From positions 1 to 16,290 of the forward strand of contig CALHVB010000069.1 of the NCBI GenBank assembly GCA_938039345.1: a stretch of 16,290 bases of DNA, given 5' to 3'. Under the pieces are notes generated by a model. That model saw nothing but the letters and a program-made list of their open reading frames with translations. It was not told where the DNA came from and searched no databases. This stretch comes from an uncultured Sediminicola sp. (GTDB taxonomy: Bacteria > Bacteroidota > Bacteroidia > Flavobacteriales > Flavobacteriaceae). Both the position numbers and the translations under genes were made by a program. Below are positions 7,238-15,495 of this stretch, piece by piece (the stretch's first letter is position 1; every line of letters starts with the position of its first letter).

Positions 7238-8509
7238 ATGGCAGTAGATTTACTACTAGGACTACAGTGGGGAGACGAAGGAAAAGGAAAAATCGTTGAC
7301 GTATTAACCAAAGATTACGGCATAATCGCTAGATTTCAAGGAGGACCAAATGCCGGACACACATTAGAATTTGACGGAATAAAACACGTTTTAAGAACTA
7401 TACCTTCAGGTATCTTTCATAAAGACTCCATGAACATCATTGGTAATGGTGTAGTTATAGACCCTGTGGTTTTTGTAAAAGAACTAGAAGGCTTAGATAA
7501 ATTCGGAATAGATTACAAAAAAACATTAATTGTATCTCGCAAAGCTCATGTTATTTTACCAACGCATCGCTTATTAGATGCTGCAAGTGAAGCAAGCAAA
7601 GGCAAAGCTAAGATAGGTTCTACATTAAAAGGTATTGGCCCAACATATATGGACAAAACTGGTAGAAACGGTATTAGAATTGGTGATTTAGAATTAGCTA
7701 ATTGGGAAGAAAAATACAGAAGCCTTGCCGATAAGCACGAAGCTATGATTAAGTTTTATGATGTAGCTATTGAATACAATTTAAACGAATTGGAAAAAGA
7801 ATTCTTTGAAGCTGTTAAAGCTCTTAAAGAACTTACTTTTATTGATAGTGAAGAATATTTAAACACTGCCATAAAAAATGGTACTACAATTTTAGCAGAA
7901 GGTGCTCAAGGTTCTTTATTAGATATAGATTTTGGAACATATCCTTTTGTAACATCTTCTAACACTACAGCTGCAGGAGCATGTACTGGTTTAGGTATTG
8001 CACCCAATAGAGTAAAAGAAGTTTACGGTATTTTTAAAGCTTATACAACTCGTGTAGGCTCAGGACCATTCCCTACAGAATTATTTGATGAAACTGGTGC
8101 TAAAATGGCTAAAATAGGTAATGAATTTGGTGCAGTTACTGGTAGACCAAGACGTTGTGGCTGGTTAGATTTAGTTGCCTTAAAGTATGCCGTACAAGTA
8201 AATGGCGTTACACAATTAATGATGATGAAAGGTGATGTTCTTTCTGGATTTGATACTTTAAAAATTTGTACGCAATACAAATATAAAGGAGAAATTATTA
8301 GTCATTTACCATACAATATAGAGCCAGAAAATGTAACTCCTATATACACTGAAGTAAAAGGTTGGAAAGAGGATTTAACAGGTATGACAGAAGCTTCTCA
8401 ACTTCCAAAAGCTCTAAATGATTATATAGATTTCTTGGAAAAAGAACTAGAAGTTCCTATTAAAATTGTTTCTGTAGGACCAGACAGAACACAAACAATA
8501 CATAGATAA
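7238..8509 (+). CDS. purA: Adenylosuccinate synthetase
   Basis: Catalyses IMP + aspartate + GTP to adenylosuccinate + GDP + phosphate, the first committed step from IMP to AMP. At 423 residues the protein is normal length and complete. Signatures in order: WGDEGKGK (11-18, catalytic D13 and the GTP loop), GGPNAGHT (35-42, catalytic H41), KGIGPTYMDK (131-140, K140), EGAQGSLLDIDFGTYPFVTS (221-240), TTRVGSGPFPTEL (270-282), GRPRRCGWLD (302-311, phosphate-binding arginines), KGDVLSGFD (331-339, guanine recognition) and SVGPDRTQT near the C-terminus. It follows the Fur-family gene by 29 bases with no promoter-like box, so the two are probably co-transcribed; a hairpin terminator lies just downstream. 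Members of this family are known to be inhibited by (p)ppGpp, the product of the enzyme two genes upstream. Confidence 0.97.
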   Translation: MAVDLLLGLQWGDEGKGKIVDVLTKDYGIIARFQGGPNAGHTLEFDGIKHVLRTIPSGIFHKDSMNIIGNGVVIDPVVFVKELEGLDKFGIDYKKTLIVSRKAHVILPTHRLLDAASEASKGKAKIGSTLKGIGPTYMDKTGRNGIRIGDLELANWEEKYRSLADKHEAMIKFYDVAIEYNLNELEKEFFEAVKALKELTFIDSEEYLNTAIKNGTTILAEGAQGSLLDIDFGTYPFVTSSNTTAAGACTGLGIAPNRVKEVYGIFKAYTTRVGSGPFPTELFDETGAKMAKIGNEFGAVTGRPRRCGWLDLVALKYAVQVNGVTQLMMMKGDVLSGFDTLKICTQYKYKGEIISHLPYNIEPENVTPIYTEVKGWKEDLTGMTEASQLPKALNDYIDFLEKELEVPIKIVSVGPDRTQTIHR

Positions 8510-8527
8510 AAAAATAATTATTACCAT

Positions 8528-8557
8528 AAAAAAGCCTTTTAAAGGGCTTTTTTTTAT
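8528..8557 (+). terminator. Rho-independent terminator after purA
   Basis: AAAAAAGCC (8528-8536) pairs with GGCTTTTTT (8545-8553) around a short AT loop, followed by more T. It begins 18 bases after the purA stop and should end the purA transcript. Confidence 0.75.
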
Positions 8558-8597
8558 TTCCTAAACCTCTCTCTTTTTTATTGAGAACAAAACACAA

Positions 8598-8629
8598 AAA
8601 AGCCTATAAATATATATTTATAGGCTTTT
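8598..8629 (-). terminator. Perfect 16-bp inverted repeat, terminator of the gyrA-TPR transcript
   Basis: Two 16-base arms starting AAAAGCCTATAAATAT form an exact palindrome of 32 bases with no spacer. On the minus strand it ends in a run of T and lies 24 bases past the TPR gene's stop codon, so it most likely terminates that transcript. It could act in both directions, giving a back-to-back pair with the purA terminator between the convergent genes. Confidence 0.75.
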
Positions 8630-8653
8630 AAATTATTGAACAGGAAGTTTAAT

Positions 8654-9919
8654 TTACTCTCCTAATAACTTTTTATATTTCATAAAGTTTTCATTATCAC
8701 CTAGTGCTCCATATATATTTTTCAACTGTGATAATATACCTTGGTTACCAGGGTTTAATTTTAAAGCATCTTCTAATACTTGAGCGCCTTGCGCAAACAA
8801 ATTATCTTTTTGCTGCTTTAACTCATCATACTTTGCTATATCTGCTCTTGAATTACCTAAAGCATTCATTTGGTCAACTAATCCGTTTCCTTCATTAACA
8901 AAAGTAGTAGACAAGTTTAATTGCGCGTTAACATATCCAGGATCTATCTCTATAGCTTTTTTATATGACTCCCTAGCTTCTTTAACATTCCCTTGCTCTC
9001 CATTAATTACACCTATATTATAATGTAAATCTGGATTATCTGGTGCAATCTGCGTAGCCTCTGCCATTAATGATTTAAACTTATCTTTATTTCCTTGCTT
9101 AAAATATAAGTTAGCTTGGTTAAGTATAAGGTTAACATCTTTAGGATCACTAACTCTTGCATCTGCATAGGCTTGTAATGCCTTATCATCCTGACCTAAT
9201 TGAGTATATATTAAAGCAATATTTTTAATTATTTCTCCTTTCCTAGATGGTGTTTTTTCATCTTTAGGATCTTTATACTTTTTAGATTTAACCATTAAAT
9301 CTCTTTGCTGCTTACCTCCTAAATTTTCTACCTCACCAGTTTCTATATTCACTGCAGTATACTTTAATTCACTACCATCATAATTTAAATCTTTTAACTC
9401 ATTATAATAAGTAAGTGCTTTTTCATAGTAGCGTCCATTAACAGCGCTACTTGCAGCATAATAAAGATATACTGTATCTTTTTTACTTAAAGTATAACCC
9501 ATATATAACTTCTCAGCTGCAGCTTCAAAGTTTTTGTTTTCATTATCTTTTATTGCAGAATTTATTATTTTTCCACTTATTGCTGCTAAACTCTTTTTTG
9601 CTTCTACAGTATATTTTATTTTTCCTGCTTCTTCTACTGCTAACAGCTTATTATAAGCTTCTATAGCCTTTTTATAACCTTCTACATCTCCACTCTTACT
9701 AGAAATTTCATTATATGCGTTTCCTTGTATAAAGTAGTATTGTGCTTTTAATTTAGCGTCAGCTCCATCAATAAGAGAAGAAGCTCCTTCTAATGCTGTT
9801 TTAGCAGCTTCAAAATCACCAGTTTTAAATGCTTTATCTGCAGCTTTAATCTCATCCTTCTGAGAAAATCCAGCTATAGAAAAAGTCATAGCTGCTGCAA
9901 TTAAAATTTTACTTTTCAT
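8654..9919 (-). CDS. Secreted/periplasmic tetratricopeptide repeat (TPR) protein
   Basis: A 421-residue TPR protein of unknown specific role, probably a protein-protein interaction scaffold. The N-terminus MKSKILIAAAMTFSIAGFSQ is a signal peptide, with a likely cut between S19 and Q20, as is common in Bacteroidota exported proteins; there is no lipobox cysteine. Tandem helical repeats are visible at about residues 59-96, 145-178, 230-263, 264-296 and 297-330, and again at about 375-415. The best conserved is the unit with HYNIGVINGEQGNVKEARESYKKAIEIDP split over 299-327. A charged linker (about 200-228) separates the two repeat blocks. It is 34 bases downstream of gyrA on the same strand, with only an AT-rich spacer, and so is probably co-transcribed. 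The TPR fold is clear; function is not. Confidence 0.88.
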   Translation of the reverse strand: MKSKILIAAAMTFSIAGFSQKDEIKAADKAFKTGDFEAAKTALEGASSLIDGADAKLKAQYYFIQGNAYNEISSKSGDVEGYKKAIEAYNKLLAVEEAGKIKYTVEAKKSLAAISGKIINSAIKDNENKNFEAAAEKLYMGYTLSKKDTVYLYYAASSAVNGRYYEKALTYYNELKDLNYDGSELKYTAVNIETGEVENLGGKQQRDLMVKSKKYKDPKDEKTPSRKGEIIKNIALIYTQLGQDDKALQAYADARVSDPKDVNLILNQANLYFKQGNKDKFKSLMAEATQIAPDNPDLHYNIGVINGEQGNVKEARESYKKAIEIDPGYVNAQLNLSTTFVNEGNGLVDQMNALGNSRADIAKYDELKQQKDNLFAQGAQVLEDALKLNPGNQGILSQLKNIYGALGDNENFMKYKKLLGE

Positions 9920-9922
9920 TTT

Positions 9923-9940
9923 TAATTTAATTAATTTAAT
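9923..9940. repeat. Two tandem 9-base AT repeats between gyrA and the TPR gene
   Basis: TAATTTAAT occurs twice head to tail directly upstream of the TPR start codon (minus strand). It is probably just the AT-rich, weakly structured leader typical of Bacteroidota start regions; no further meaning can be shown. Confidence 0.4.
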
Positions 9941-9953
9941 TAGTGTTATTTAT

Positions 9954-12485
9954 TTATTCTTCTGTTTCTGGAGTATTATTATCAATTGCCGTGCCATCTT
10001 CTTCTGTTACGTCTATATCTAGAATATCCGCATCTTCTACGGCATCTTCTTCTTTCATAACTTTTGCAACAGCAGCAATAGAATCGTTACCCTTTATATT
10101 TATAAGTTTAACACCTTGTGTTGCTCTTCCCATTACTCTTAAATCTTCAACAGACATACGAATAGCAATACCAGATTTATTAATAATCATTAAATCATCA
10201 GAATCTGATACATTTTTAATTGCTACAAGTCCACCTGTTTTTTCAGTAATAGATATTGTCTTAACACCTTTACCTCCTCTGTTGGTAATTCTATAGTCAT
10301 CTATACTTGATCGTTTTCCATAACCATTTTCAGAAACTACTAAAATTTCTTCTTCAAAATCATGAACAGCAACCATACCTATAACCTCATCGTTTTCATG
10401 AGCCAAACTAACACCTCTTACACCAGAAGCATTTCTACCCATTGGTCTTGTTTTACTCTCCTCGAACCTAATTGCTTTTCCAGATTTAAGCCCTAAGAAA
10501 ATCTGGCTTGTTCCTGTAGTTAACTTAGCTTCTAACAGCTCATCACCCTCTCTAACACCAATAGCATTAATACCATTTTGTCTTGGTCTAGAATATTGCT
10601 CTAATGATGTTTTCTTAACAGTACCCTTTTTAGTAGCCATTATTACATAATGACTGTTTACATACTCTTCGTCTTTTAAATCTTGGGTACATATAAATGC
10701 TTTAACAGCATCACCAGGCTCAATATTTATAAGATTTTGTATAGCACGCCCTTTAGATGTTCTTGTTCCTTCAGGAATCTCATATACACGCATCCAGAAA
10801 CATTTTCCTTTTTGCGTAAAGAATAACATGTATTGGTGGTTTGTACCAACAAAAAGATGCTCTAAGAAATCTTCATTTCTGGTAGAAGAAGCTTTTTGCC
10901 CTACCCCTCCTCTATTTTGTGTTTTATACTCAGATAAAGGTGTTCTTTTAATATAACCCGCATGAGAAATAGTAATAACTACTTGCTCATTAGGAATCAT
11001 ATCTTCCATACTTAAGTCCCCACCAGCAAAATTAATTTCAGAACGTCTTTCATCACCATACTTATCTTTAATTACAAGAAGCTCATCTTTTATAATTTGC
11101 ATTCTTCTAACTTTATCTGCTAAGATATCTTTTAAGTCTGCAATGGTTTTTATAATTTCATCGTACTCTGCTCTTAACTTATCTTGTTCCAGACCTGTTA
11201 ACTGACGCAAACGCATTTCTACAATGGCTTTAGCCTGAATCTCAGAAAGTTTAAAACGCTCAATTAAATTTGTTCTTGCATCATCTGCATTAGAAGAAGC
11301 TCTAATGATAGCTATAACTTCGTCTATATTATCAGATGCTATAATAAGGCCTTCTAATATATGCGCTCTTTCTTCTGCTTTTCTTAACTCGTACTTGGTA
11401 CGCCTAACTACTACTTCATGTCTATGCTCCACAAAATAGTGAATCATTTCTTTAACATTTAACAACTGTGGCCTACCGTTAACTAAAGCTATATTGTTTA
11501 CACTGAAAGACGATTGTAAAGCAGTGTACTTATATAACATATTAAGTACAATATTAGGAATAGCATCTCTTTTAAGAATATAAACGATACGCATACCATT
11601 TCTATCCGACTCATCTCTGATTGTAGAAATACCTTCTATCTTTTTATCATTAACTAAATCGGCTGTCTTCTTAATCATATCAGCTTTATTAACCTGATAT
11701 GGAATTTCGGTAACAATAATACATTCTCTACCCTGAACTTCTTCAAAAGTAGCTTTCGCACGCATTACAACCCTACCTCTACCTGTTTTAAAAGCTTCTT
11801 TAACACCATCGTATCCATAAATAATACCTCCTGTTGGAAAATCTGGCGCTTTTATATGTGTAATTATCTCATCTATTTCAATATCATTATTATCGATATA
11901 GGCAACAGTACCATCTATAACTTCAGAAAGGTTATGTGGAGGCATGTTCGTAGCCATACCCACAGCAATACCAGATGCCCCATTTACTAACAATTGAGGA
12001 ACTCTAGTAGGAAGCACAGTTGGCTCCTGAAGAGAATCATCAAAATTTAACTGATGATCTACTGTTTCTTTATCTATATCTGCCAACATGTCATCGGCAA
12101 TCTTACGCATACGTGCTTCTGTATAACGCATTGCTGCTGGGCTATCGCCATCAATAGAACCAAAGTTACCTTGCCCATCTACAAGCATATATCTTAAGCT
12201 CCATTCCTGAGCCATACGCACCATAGAATCGTATACGGAAGTATCTCCATGTGGGTGATACTTACCTAAAACTTCTCCAACTATTCTGGCAGATTTTTTA
12301 TGTGCACTATTAGAACGAACTCCCAATTCGTGCATTCCAAATAAAACCCTTCTATGTACTGGCTTTAAACCATCTCTAACATCTGGCAAAGCACGTGACA
12401 CAATAACTGACATTGAATAATCAATGTAAGCAGATTTCATCTCATCTTCAATATTAATAGGAATTAGTTTCTCTCCTTCAGCCAT
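9954..12485 (-). CDS. gyrA: DNA gyrase subunit A
   Basis: Breakage-reunion subunit of the A2B2 type II topoisomerase that introduces negative supercoils. At 843 residues it is full length. The N-terminal winged-helix/tower region (about 8-490) has the opening motif YAxxY-like [15 protein letters not shown], the active site pair R120-Y121 in [10 protein letters not shown], and the quinolone region [13 protein letters not shown] with T82 and D86 at the positions equivalent to E. coli S83 and D87. The C-terminal pinwheel domain (about 495-810) begins with the GyrA box QNRGGVG at 523-529, a slightly altered QRRGGKG, which marks it as gyrase and not ParC. It ends in an acidic tail (about 812-843) rich in E and D, known in other GyrA proteins to tune supercoiling. 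Threonine at the quinolone position is also wild type in some bacteria. It diverges from clpC and leads the TPR gene. Confidence 0.98.
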   Translation of the reverse strand: MAEGEKLIPINIEDEMKSAYIDYSMSVIVSRALPDVRDGLKPVHRRVLFGMHELGVRSNSAHKKSARIVGEVLGKYHPHGDTSVYDSMVRMAQEWSLRYMLVDGQGNFGSIDGDSPAAMRYTEARMRKIADDMLADIDKETVDHQLNFDDSLQEPTVLPTRVPQLLVNGASGIAVGMATNMPPHNLSEVIDGTVAYIDNNDIEIDEIITHIKAPDFPTGGIIYGYDGVKEAFKTGRGRVVMRAKATFEEVQGRECIIVTEIPYQVNKADMIKKTADLVNDKKIEGISTIRDESDRNGMRIVYILKRDAIPNIVLNMLYKYTALQSSFSVNNIALVNGRPQLLNVKEMIHYFVEHRHEVVVRRTKYELRKAEERAHILEGLIIASDNIDEVIAIIRASSNADDARTNLIERFKLSEIQAKAIVEMRLRQLTGLEQDKLRAEYDEIIKTIADLKDILADKVRRMQIIKDELLVIKDKYGDERRSEINFAGGDLSMEDMIPNEQVVITISHAGYIKRTPLSEYKTQNRGGVGQKASSTRNEDFLEHLFVGTNHQYMLFFTQKGKCFWMRVYEIPEGTRTSKGRAIQNLINIEPGDAVKAFICTQDLKDEEYVNSHYVIMATKKGTVKKTSLEQYSRPRQNGINAIGVREGDELLEAKLTTGTSQIFLGLKSGKAIRFEESKTRPMGRNASGVRGVSLAHENDEVIGMVAVHDFEEEILVVSENGYGKRSSIDDYRITNRGGKGVKTISITEKTGGLVAIKNVSDSDDLMIINKSGIAIRMSVEDLRVMGRATQGVKLINIKGNDSIAAVAKVMKEEDAVEDADILDIDVTEEDGTAIDNNTPETEE

Positions 12486-12599
12486 ATTAAATTTTATATG
12501 TTTAATTAGTTAAAAAATCATGACAATATACGTAAAAACGAATGTTTTAAAGCATAAATAAATACTTTATAAAAGAATTTATTAACACTTTAACAACCC

Positions 12600-12620
12600 C
12601 AATTAGTTAACAATTAATTG
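12600..12620. repeat. Small AT-rich inverted repeat between gyrA and clpC
   Basis: CAATTA (12600-12605) is matched by TAATTG (12615-12620) with GTTAAC between at 12606-12611. It lies between the divergent promoters of gyrA and clpC and could be part of a binding site, but such dyads are frequent in AT-rich DNA. Confidence 0.25.
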
Positions 12621-12653
12621 AGATTTTCTTTGTAATTCATTCTTTTTTTCGTC

Positions 12654-12676
12654 TATTCGAATAAGTTTATCGAATA
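12654..12676. promoter_or_regulatory. Near-palindromic element upstream of clpC (possible operator)
   Basis: TATTCGAATA (12654-12663) is itself a perfect 10-base palindrome. It is followed by TTATCGAATA (12667-12676), so the arms TATTCGAATAA and TTATCGAATA form an imperfect inverted repeat over 23 bases. It stands about 13 bases before the putative -33 element of clpC, an upstream position suitable for a regulator. The regulator is unknown; it does not look like a Gram-positive CtsR box or a CIRCE element. Confidence 0.4.
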
Positions 12677-12688
12677 TAGGTACGGTAT

Positions 12689-12721
12689 TTGACGTTATTA
12701 TAGATAGATTTAGTATTTTTA
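12689..12721 (+). promoter_or_regulatory. Putative clpC promoter
   Basis: TTG at 12689-12691 and TATTTTTA at 12714-12721 (one mismatch to TAnnTTTG) are 22 bases apart. A purine-rich AAAAGGA at 12727-12733 sits 8 bases before the ATG at 12742 and resembles a Shine-Dalgarno site, which is uncommon in this phylum. Confidence 0.4.
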
Positions 12722-12741
12722 ATGATGAAAAGGAATAGTAT

Positions 12742-15294
12742 ATGGATGATAATTTTTCACCTAGAGTAAAAGATGTAATTGCTTATAGTAAGGAAGAAGC
12801 ATTAAGACTTGGCCACGATTTCATTGGTACGGAGCATTTAATGCTTGGTTTATTACGAGATGGAAGCGGCAAAGCAATAAATATATTAGACGCGTTAGAT
12901 GTAGATTTAGACCACCTTAGAAGAAAGGTAGAAATTTTAAGTCCTGCTAACCCAAGCGCTAATAATTTACAAAAAGATAAAAAAAATCTGCATTTAACCA
13001 GACAAGCTGAACGTGCGCTAAAGACAACTTTTTTAGAAGCCAAACTTTTTCAGAGTTCTGCTATTAACACAGCACATTTATTACTTTGTATTTTAAGAAA
13101 TGAAAATGACCCTACAACAAAACTACTTCATAAGCTAAAAGTAGATTATGATGGTGTAAAGGATCAGTTTAAATCTATGATTACAAGTGATGATGATTAT
13201 ATAGATATACCTAGAGCAGAATCTTTCCCTAATGAATCGGAAGATGGTAATGATGGAAAAGAAAATACTTTTGGATCTACTGGTGGAGGGCAACAAGCTA
13301 ATAAAAAATCTAAAACACCTGTATTAGACAATTTTGGTAGGGACCTTACCAAAATGGCAGAAGAAAACAAATTAGATCCCGTTGTTGGTAGAGAAAAAGA
13401 AATAGAGCGCGTATCTCAAATACTAAGTAGAAGAAAAAAGAATAATCCATTACTTATTGGAGAACCAGGTGTTGGTAAAAGTGCCATTGCCGAAGGTCTT
13501 GCATTAAGAATTATAAACAAAAAAGTATCTCGTATACTTTACAACAAAAGAGTTGTAACACTAGATTTAGCTTCCTTAGTTGCTGGTACAAAATACCGTG
13601 GACAGTTCGAGGAGCGTATGAAAGCAGTAATGAATGAATTAGAAAAGAATGATGATATTATTCTTTTTATTGATGAAATACATACAATCGTTGGAGCTGG
13701 TGGTGCTACAGGTAGTTTAGATGCTTCTAACATGTTTAAACCAGCACTAGCAAGAGGAGAAATCCAATGTATAGGAGCAACAACTTTAGACGAGTATAGA
13801 CAATACATAGAAAAAGATGGCGCATTAGAACGTCGTTTTCAGAAAGTAATTGTTGAACCTACTACTGTTGAAGAAACTATAGAAATACTTAAAAATATAA
13901 AAGGTAAATACGAAGATCACCATAATGTTATTTACACAGATGAAGCTTTAGTTGCTTGTGTAAAATTAACAAACAGATATATGACTGATCGTTTTTTACC
14001 AGACAAAGCAATTGATGCTTTAGATGAAGCTGGTTCCAGAGTACATATTGTAAATATGGATGTCCCTAAACAAATTTTAGAGCTAGAAAAGCAACTAGAT
14101 GACGTTAGAGATTTAAAAAACTCTGTAGTAAAAAAACAACGTTACGAAGAAGCAGCTAAATTAAGAGACGATGAAAAGAGATTAGAAAAAGAATTAGCTG
14201 TTGCACAAGAAAAATGGGAAGAAGACAGTAGCTTACACAGAGAAACTGTATCAGAAGAAAATGTAGCTGATGTTGTTTCTATGATGAGTGGCATTCCTGT
14301 AAATAGAATTGCGCAAACGGAAAGTAAAAAACTAGTTGAACTACCTGCTTTAATTAAAGGAAATGTAATTGGCCAAGATGATGCTGTTGCTAAAGTTGCC
14401 AAAGCAATACAAAGAAACAGAGCTGGTTTAAAAGACCCAAACAAACCAATTGGTTCTTTTATATTCTTAGGACAAACAGGAGTAGGAAAAACGCAACTTG
14501 CAAAGGTTTTAGCCAAAGAACTATTTGATTCTGAAGATGCATTAATACGCATTGATATGAGTGAGTATATGGAGAAATTTGCCATCTCTCGTTTAGTAGG
14601 AGCTCCTCCAGGATATGTTGGTTATGAAGAAGGTGGGCAGTTAACCGAAAAAGTTAGACGCAAGCCTTACGCAGTTGTATTATTAGACGAAGTAGAAAAA
14701 GCACATCCAGATGTATTTAACATGTTATTACAGGTATTGGATGATGGTTTCCTTACAGATAGCCTTGGACGTAAAATAGATTTTAGAAATACAATTATAA
14801 TAATGACATCCAATATAGGTGCCCGCCAGTTAAAAGACTTTGGCCAAGGTGTTGGTTTTGGAACTGCTGCTAAAAAAGCGCAAACTGATAGTCATCAAAA
14901 AAGTGTAATTGAAAATGCGCTTAAAAAAGCTTTTGCTCCTGAGTTCTTAAATAGAATTGATGATGTAATTGTATTTAACGCTCTAGAAAGAGGTGATATT
15001 CATAAAATTATTGATATTGAATTAAATAAATTATTCAAAAGAATTAAAGATATTGGATACACTCTTAACTTAACAGATAGTGCAAAAGATTATATTGCCG
15101 ATAAAGGGTTTGACAAGCAATATGGCGCTAGACCTTTAAAAAGAGCTATTCAGAAATATATTGAAGATGCACTTGCCGAAGAGATTGTAAATTCTAAATT
15201 AGACGAAGGAGATACCATAAACATGGATTTAGATAAGAAAAAAGAAGAACTTACAATAGAAATTAAAAAAGAAGAAAAATCATCTGAAGCATAA
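12742..15294 (+). CDS. clpC: ClpC-type AAA+ unfoldase, ATP-binding subunit of Clp protease
   Basis: Hexameric Hsp100 unfoldase that feeds proteins to the ClpP peptidase or remodels them. At 850 residues it is full length. The double Clp N-domain is at about 4-70 and 80-148, followed by a flexible acidic and glycine-rich linker (about 150-190). D1 ATPase: Walker A GEPGVGKS (240-247), Walker B FIDE (309-312), arginine finger in ALERRF (361-366). A middle coiled region with a UVR-like motif (KKQRYEEAAKLRDDEKRLE, about 464-482) marks it as ClpC rather than ClpA or ClpB, which lacks this motif. D2 ATPase: Walker A GQTGVGKT (577-584), Walker B VLLDE (646-650), pore loop GYVG (624-627). The VGF loop at 704-706 is the ClpP-docking tripeptide, so it should work with ClpP. 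The ATG at 12742 fits the N-domain start. ClpP and adaptor genes are not in the window. Confidence 0.97.
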   Translation: MDDNFSPRVKDVIAYSKEEALRLGHDFIGTEHLMLGLLRDGSGKAINILDALDVDLDHLRRKVEILSPANPSANNLQKDKKNLHLTRQAERALKTTFLEAKLFQSSAINTAHLLLCILRNENDPTTKLLHKLKVDYDGVKDQFKSMITSDDDYIDIPRAESFPNESEDGNDGKENTFGSTGGGQQANKKSKTPVLDNFGRDLTKMAEENKLDPVVGREKEIERVSQILSRRKKNNPLLIGEPGVGKSAIAEGLALRIINKKVSRILYNKRVVTLDLASLVAGTKYRGQFEERMKAVMNELEKNDDIILFIDEIHTIVGAGGATGSLDASNMFKPALARGEIQCIGATTLDEYRQYIEKDGALERRFQKVIVEPTTVEETIEILKNIKGKYEDHHNVIYTDEALVACVKLTNRYMTDRFLPDKAIDALDEAGSRVHIVNMDVPKQILELEKQLDDVRDLKNSVVKKQRYEEAAKLRDDEKRLEKELAVAQEKWEEDSSLHRETVSEENVADVVSMMSGIPVNRIAQTESKKLVELPALIKGNVIGQDDAVAKVAKAIQRNRAGLKDPNKPIGSFIFLGQTGVGKTQLAKVLAKELFDSEDALIRIDMSEYMEKFAISRLVGAPPGYVGYEEGGQLTEKVRRKPYAVVLLDEVEKAHPDVFNMLLQVLDDGFLTDSLGRKIDFRNTIIIMTSNIGARQLKDFGQGVGFGTAAKKAQTDSHQKSVIENALKKAFAPEFLNRIDDVIVFNALERGDIHKIIDIELNKLFKRIKDIGYTLNLTDSAKDYIADKGFDKQYGARPLKRAIQKYIEDALAEEIVNSKLDEGDTINMDLDKKKEELTIEIKKEEKSSEA

Positions 15295-15311
15295 ACTCAG
15301 ATTTATTTCAC

Positions 15312-15346
15312 AAAAAAAGGAGTCAACTAAAATTGGCTCCTTTTTT
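15312..15346 (+). terminator. Rho-independent terminator after clpC
   Basis: A 14-base arm (AAAAAAGGAGTCAA) at 15313-15326 pairs with TTGGCTCCTTTTTT at 15333-15346, with one G-U pair and a 6-base loop. It starts 18 bases after the clpC stop and has the typical T-run. Confidence 0.85.
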
Positions 15347-15359
15347 GTATCCAAAATAC

Positions 15360-15378
15360 AAGTGTAAAAATTACACTT
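15360..15378. promoter_or_regulatory. Perfect 8-bp dyad AAGTGTAA-AAA-TTACACTT
   Basis: Two exact 8-base arms with a 3-base spacer, between the clpC terminator and the unknown 135-residue gene. It has no T-run, so it is not a typical terminator; its symmetry suits a dimeric regulator. Its distance to the ATG at 15496 is 117 bases. Function is inferred only. Confidence 0.35.
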
Positions 15379-15434
15379 TAGAAAAACCGTTTAAAAGCAA
15401 TACATACGATATTTGAGCTTTTTGTCTATTATTT

Positions 15435-15451
15435 TTCACCACTCTTCACCA
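15435..15451 (+). repeat. Direct repeat TTCACCA, 10-base period, ahead of the unknown gene
   Basis: TTCACCA occurs at 15435-15441 and 15445-15451, exactly 10 bases apart (one helical turn), and ends 6 bases before the TACATTTG box. This layout suits side-by-side binding of a regulator next to RNA polymerase, but may be chance. Confidence 0.3.
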
Positions 15452-15457
15452 TAAAAC

Positions 15458-15465
15458 TACATTTG
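15458..15465 (+). promoter_or_regulatory. Putative -7 promoter box for the unknown 135-residue gene
   Basis: TACATTTG matches TAnnTTTG exactly and is 30 bases before the ATG at 15496, giving a short leader. No -33 TTG lies at the usual distance. Confidence 0.45.
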
Positions 15466-15495
15466 TTTCGAGACACACTGTATAAATAAGATATA

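Noticed and set aside
8598..8629. Perfect palindrome considered as an attachment or insertion scar
   Set aside because: It lies at a convergent gene boundary, has a T-run in the right direction for the TPR gene, and has no flanking target duplication or transposase remnant.
9923..9940. Tandem TAATTTAAT repeat considered as an operator
   Set aside because: Purely A/T, and in the place where Bacteroidota have AT-rich translation leaders; it is listed only as a low-value repeat.
9943..10296. 117-residue plus-strand open frame
   Set aside because: It is antisense to the gyrA C-terminal domain and has a Ser/Ile/Leu-rich composition with no recognisable motif.
14142..14585. 147-residue minus-strand open frame
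   Set aside because: It is the longest shadow frame, but it is antisense to the ClpC middle and D2 Walker A region and shows no promoter or motif of its own.
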